Below, in pieces: positions 62,401 through 64,000 of a stretch of 64,000 nucleotides of DNA. The translations under genes were made by a program, and so were the position numbers. This stretch comes from CBDHFQ01 sp965262565 (GTDB taxonomy: Bacteria; Bacteroidota; Bacteroidia; J057), in contig CBDHFQ010000020.1 of the NCBI GenBank assembly GCA_965262565.1, positions 558,001 through 622,000 on the forward strand, in the 5' to 3' direction. The notes under the pieces were generated by a model that did not search any database, was not told the origin of the DNA, and worked only from the letters and a program-made list of their open reading frames with translations. Numbering within the stretch: position 1 is the stretch's first letter; each line of letters starts with the position of its first letter.

Positions 62401-64000
62401 AATTGTATCCGTCTTAACTTCTGTACCTAAGCAGCCCAGGCTATCTGTAATTTGTAAAGTGATGGTATAGGTACCTGAGGCTAAATAAGTGTGTGTCGGG
62501 TTTTGGTCGTTGCTAGTGGTCCCATCTCCAAAGTCCCATTCAAAATTAATAATATCAAAATCTGAAACAGTAAGATCAGTAAATTGGATGATTTCTCCCG
62601 GGCAGATTTGGTTTTTATCAATAGTAAAGTCTACTGCTGGTCTGTTTAGCCTGATAAAGTCAGGAGCAGCAGCAGTATCTGTACACCCATGCTCATCTTC
62701 TATGGTCAGCATAACTAAAAAGACTGTATCCTGGGTATAGGTATGGACTGGATTCTGTGCTGTAGAAGTATTCCCATCACCGAATTCCCATGACCAGGAT
62801 GTTATTTGATTTCCAAAGGGATGCGTACTTTGATCACTAAATTGAATAGGTGCTCCCGAACAGGTAATTTGAGGAACTGCATCAAAATCTGCCTGAGGTA
62901 ATCCGAAGATTTCTACTTGTTGCGTGATGCTGCTAACACATCCTAAGGAGTCGGTGGTCGTTAATGACACATCGTAGATTCCGGGTACTGTAAAATTATA
63001 GGCAGGATTCTGATTGGATAATTGAGTTCCATTCGAAATCTGCCAATCCCAGGATACGATAGGGATGGAATCGGAAGAGGTGGAATCTGAAAACTGGACA
63101 GTTAAAGGGACACATCCTGAAAAATTATCCGCAACAAAATTAGCTGTGGCCGGAGAGAGGATTTCTACTAAGTGTTGTACGGAAGCGGTATCAGTACATC
63201 CTAATACATTAGTAACTATAAGGGAAATGGTGTAGGTGCCAGGTGCGCTATAGGTATACTGAGGATTTAGTAAGGTACTACTTCCTCCATCTCCGAAGTT
63301 CCAGAACCAGCTTACCAAAGTAGTATCTGGAATGGAGTTATCAGTAAATTGAAAAGTGAGTTGTTCACAGTTGGGAGTACGATTAAACGTAAAATCTGCT
63401 GTAGGTCTTGAAATATCAATGTAGGCAGGTCTAATTAAGGTATCACTACAGGCATTAATGTCCGTAACGATTAATTCCACATCATATACGCCATTAGCGT
63501 TGTATCTGTGGATAGGATGTTGTACGGAAGAAGAATCTCCATCTCCAAATTTCCATTCCCATCCTACTAATGGATTTGAGCCACTTGATATATCATTAAA
63601 AGGAACATCCAAAGGCGCACAACCGTCTCTCAGATTCGAGAAAAAGGAAGCTGTAGGCGGAGATGAAATGACAATATCTTTTTGAGCTACATCAAAACAA
63701 CCATCTTCATCTGTAGCGGTAAGAGAAATGGTATAGGTTCCAACACTTGAATAAATATGATTAAAGGAATTTAATACGGAGGTGCTTCCCTCTCCTAAAT
63801 CCCATAGCAGGTCACTTACAGCAGAAGAATTTCCAATAGAGGTGTTCGTCAAGGTAATTTCTAAAGGTGGGCATCCTACGGTATCTGAAAGCGTAAAGGA
63901 AGCTTCAGGTCCTTCCAATATCTCAATGACATTAGGTTTACTGATAGAATGCGTACACCCTCTGGCATCAATCACAGTGAGACTCACATCATAAGTTCCT
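56449..64000 (-). CDS. giant PKD-domain protein with CHU_C sorting domain (5' end outside window)
   Basis: The frame is open at the right edge, so the start is missing; the visible part has about 2,517 codons. It holds 24 complete PKD domains, recognised by WxFGDG-like cores (for example WNFGDG, WDFGDG, WEFGDG) and SLTVTDxxGC ends, plus the tail of one more. After them come three or more FN3-like domains (about 57840-56760; RYIILRESE, RYEIYRVNNYR, YDIEVYSDS) and a C-terminal CHU_C domain (LHAPNAFSPNNDGTNDVF, FSRWGRKVYES, PVQEGVYMYVLRG), a T9SS type B signal. It is likely a very long cell-surface or matrix adhesin of the gliding or biofilm type. No catalytic domain is visible in this part. Confidence 0.92.
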   Translation of the reverse strand, partial: GTYDVSLTVIDARGCTHSISKPNVIEILEGPEASFTLSDTVGCPPLEITLTNTSIGNSSAVSDLLWDLGEGSTSVLNSFNHIYSSVGTYTISLTATDEDGCFDVAQKDIVISSPPTASFFSNLRDGCAPLDVPFNDISSGSNPLVGWEWKFGDGDSSSVQHPIHRYNANGVYDVELIVTDINACSDTLIRPAYIDISRPTADFTFNRTPNCEQLTFQFTDNSIPDTTLVSWFWNFGDGGSSTLLNPQYTYSAPGTYTISLIVTNVLGCTDTASVQHLVEILSPATANFVADNFSGCVPLTVQFSDSTSSDSIPIVSWDWQISNGTQLSNQNPAYNFTVPGIYDVSLTTTDSLGCVSSITQQVEIFGLPQADFDAVPQITCSGAPIQFSDQSTHPFGNQITSWSWEFGDGNTSTAQNPVHTYTQDTVFLVMLTIEDEHGCTDTAAAPDFIRLNRPAVDFTIDKNQICPGEIIQFTDLTVSDFDIINFEWDFGDGTTSNDQNPTHTYLASGTYTITLQITDSLGCLGTEVKTDTITVDDRPIAQFIPNPSQVCLPYTVSFQNTTTPQSSPISTYQWSFGDGNSSILADPSYTYSNAGDFDVELIATDQNGCADTSLQTITTLIHPLAQFTASDSIGCAPLNIQFISQSTGDRNIIAWEWDFGDGTTSNFQFPNHTFNSDGSYDIRLVVTDVTGCTDTLTKSNFINLTRPTVDFTSDKQQICPGVEVNFTDITSPDTTLVGWQWNFGDGNTSNVQHPTHLYADSGAYTVTLTVRNVLNCTATIAKTELIDVIAPPLTQFTPGAIEGCAPFPVNFTNTSQPQSATISGFSWDFGNGNSSVQTNGFQTYNVPGTYNVKLYATDSFGCIDSAEQEINIYEPPIANFATTQEVGCAPFNVFFTDSSTSTAPLTDWVWDFGDGTSANQQFVSHTYTSNGSYDVSLTITDQNGCTDVASQSDAIRLSLPQANFSTSRNLSCTGTEVQFTDESIPDTTIVDWLWDFGDGNSSTAQNPTHVFTNQGTYSVSLTITNVLGCSNTYVENYLVEVLQGPTASFTPSVLSGCRPLNVSFSDASTADSVAVVAWRWDFGNGTFSTDQHPAVSLDTAGFIPVTLTVTDANGCTGSTQLTIEVYDLPDVYFVASDSFGCAPTQIEFQDLTDSDAPLTNWRWDFGDGNISNSTNPIHTYQQDGIYDVSLQVRNLNGCESFFEKNQYIRLDHPTAQFTIDQDKACPGTTFQFTDLSYTDTVLVDWFWDFGDGNTGTGANPSNFYVTPGTQDVSLTVTDIFGCSNTITKQDTVEIYTPPSAQFSPSTTQGCSPLLVQYTNQTQANSSPISRLIWDFGEGTQSIFPNANITYTFPGMYDVSLIAIDGNECRDTVMTSIEVFTSPTASFLVSDSVGCAPKSISFLDQSQSINPIIEWQWDFGDSTISTNQFPIYTYDNNGVYDISLTISDINGCTDTLTKPNHINLSTPMVAFSVDQTQGCPGVTFQFTDETIADTTIQSYLWNFGDGTTSTNPNPGHIYTQSGSYTVSLTVTNVLGCSETYVESNLIVIQRGPLAAFIPSDTLGCTPLLVNFEETSLAGDAPIVSWFWRFNDEQTTIAREPFTTFGESQSNSVTLIVTDNFGCSDSTEMEIVTVVGPTADFFTVDTLGCAPHDARFTDLSSSDFPLTNWTWSFGDGRSSTEENPVHIYLEGGDYDVSLIVEDEIGCLDTLVKSNYVRLINPFASFEADITRGCPGTMVNFRDLSLQDTTIIGWEWDFGDGTTSRDQNPSHQYTVPGTYDVQLIITNIINCTDTLRFSDYILIHDLPEVTVSVSDTISCGPFAPTFVALSSPNQGIVSWNWKVDGASISASTSASFTFDSVGTYRTTLVVTDLNGCVDSVTKPITVFDLPEADFTVSDQLNCAPISINFRDRSENDPVEWQWVFGDGNVSSQQNPIHTYEQDGNYGVSLFVEDENGCRDSITYDDLIRLDHPEISFTADFEPSCIPVNVTFEATSISQVPMALWKWNFGDGQTASGDSLVYGYNQEGNFQVSLVGIDSLGCTDTISRNVRVTIIEDLTPDPINIHHVTVNNDNQATVRFAPNNESNFERYIILRESETSPGVYLPIDSTNLRFDTTYVDTDRDFKSRSYCYKVIVRNTCGSYSIENQTQEHCTIEATANASPLGILIDWNAYRGWNVDRYEIYRVNNYRTFEAELLAVVGGNETQYTDDETECLLPYSYRIKAIGTIGGLAYSWSDTTTSFNQLSFGAEPNEMIRATVEDDEHILVEWTPAVLLGEEIIHIERSVDDTTWLPRFTVPKGELKVLDTDVQVHRFSYSYRVSTQDSCGFRTEPSNIGKTVLLEAESDQGVNRLSWSPYKDWRFDVESYDIEVYSDSIGRYMLVGSVAGNTTEFEDRTTELDQGEYCYRIWANELGGRRARSLSNEICLPVLTNLHAPNAFSPNNDGTNDVFKFVGFNVKTYHLQIFSRWGRKVYESYDIEEGWDGTVNGVPVQEGVYMYVLRGVGNNDRKYLIKGSVTLIR
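57840..64000 (-). repeat. eight copies of a three-PKD unit (about 770 bp each)
   Basis: The PKD domains fall into three classes that repeat in the fixed order C-A-B. Class A ends in an I(R/N)LxxP linker (for example NFINLTRP, QYIRLDHP). Class B has a CPG or CTG entry and FTDxSxPDTT, and VTNVLGC. Class C has a GCxPL entry, SxPI, and an acidic-hydrophobic linker such as EVYDLP. Eight rounds cover the 24 domains, about 255 residues each. Confidence 0.85.

Overview
The window looks like a chromosomal segment of a Bacteroidota bacterium, probably from the Saprospirales/Chitinophagales side of the phylum (lineage is inference). The signs are a fused lpxC-fabZ gene in an lpxD-lpxC/fabZ-lpxA cluster, type IX secretion (T9SS) C-terminal sorting domains, CHU_C-type gliding-associated C-termini, a DUF4296-like lipoprotein, a TPR histidine kinase, AT-rich spacers, and several promoters of the Bacteroidota form (TTG, 18-21 bases, TAnnTTTG-like). 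I found no rRNA, tRNA, CRISPR array, insertion sequence or phage gene.

Layout. 1-13.3 kb is mostly minus strand: an alpha/beta hydrolase (cut by the edge), a DUF218 protein, an M20 dipeptidase, a lipid A block (lpxD, lpxC/fabZ, an enlarged lpxA, an ABC ATPase), a dihydroorotase-like protein with a degraded active site overlapping a BatA/VWA membrane protein, and a PP2C phosphatase fused to TPR and Sel1 repeats. 13.6-23.5 kb holds a coiled-coil protein, a lipoprotein, SCO1, a cytochrome c, true dihydroorotase, a deoxynucleoside kinase, a TraB/GumN protein, ornithine aminotransferase, dihydrofolate reductase, a DUF4296 lipoprotein and MutS2. Eight of these eleven genes are broken by single-base indels, about 21 in 9 kb, 12 of them in mutS2. 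Each corrected frame reads through without a nonsense codon, so base-level sequence error is the more likely cause.

23.5-35.7 kb is clean: nuoE, carA, thrA and thrB in one direction, a Tat-exported Gfo/Idh/MocA oxidoreductase, a uridine-kinase-like P-loop protein, a degenerate AMP-binding protein, and a large secreted sugar-dehydrogenase/cytochrome c/discoidin protein.

36-64 kb is a surface-protein region. Two very large T9SS cargo proteins share lamin-tail-like repeats, DNRLRE-type domains and a type A sorting tail. One carries five near-identical 576-bp repeats; the other carries a complete ExeM/NucH-type extracellular nuclease. A CHU_C protein with Ig-like domains follows, then a divergent sensor kinase/response regulator pair, a frameshifted SNase-like nuclease, and a giant PKD protein that runs off the right edge. 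Its 24 PKD domains are arranged as eight copies of a three-domain unit.

Together the left half encodes envelope synthesis, nucleotide and amino-acid metabolism. The right half looks like exported adhesion, nuclease and matrix functions. The most unusual points are the enlarged LpxA, the degraded dihydroorotase paralogue, the nuclease built into a giant repeat protein, the PKD three-domain unit, and a possible untranslated transcript near 48.7-49.1 kb.
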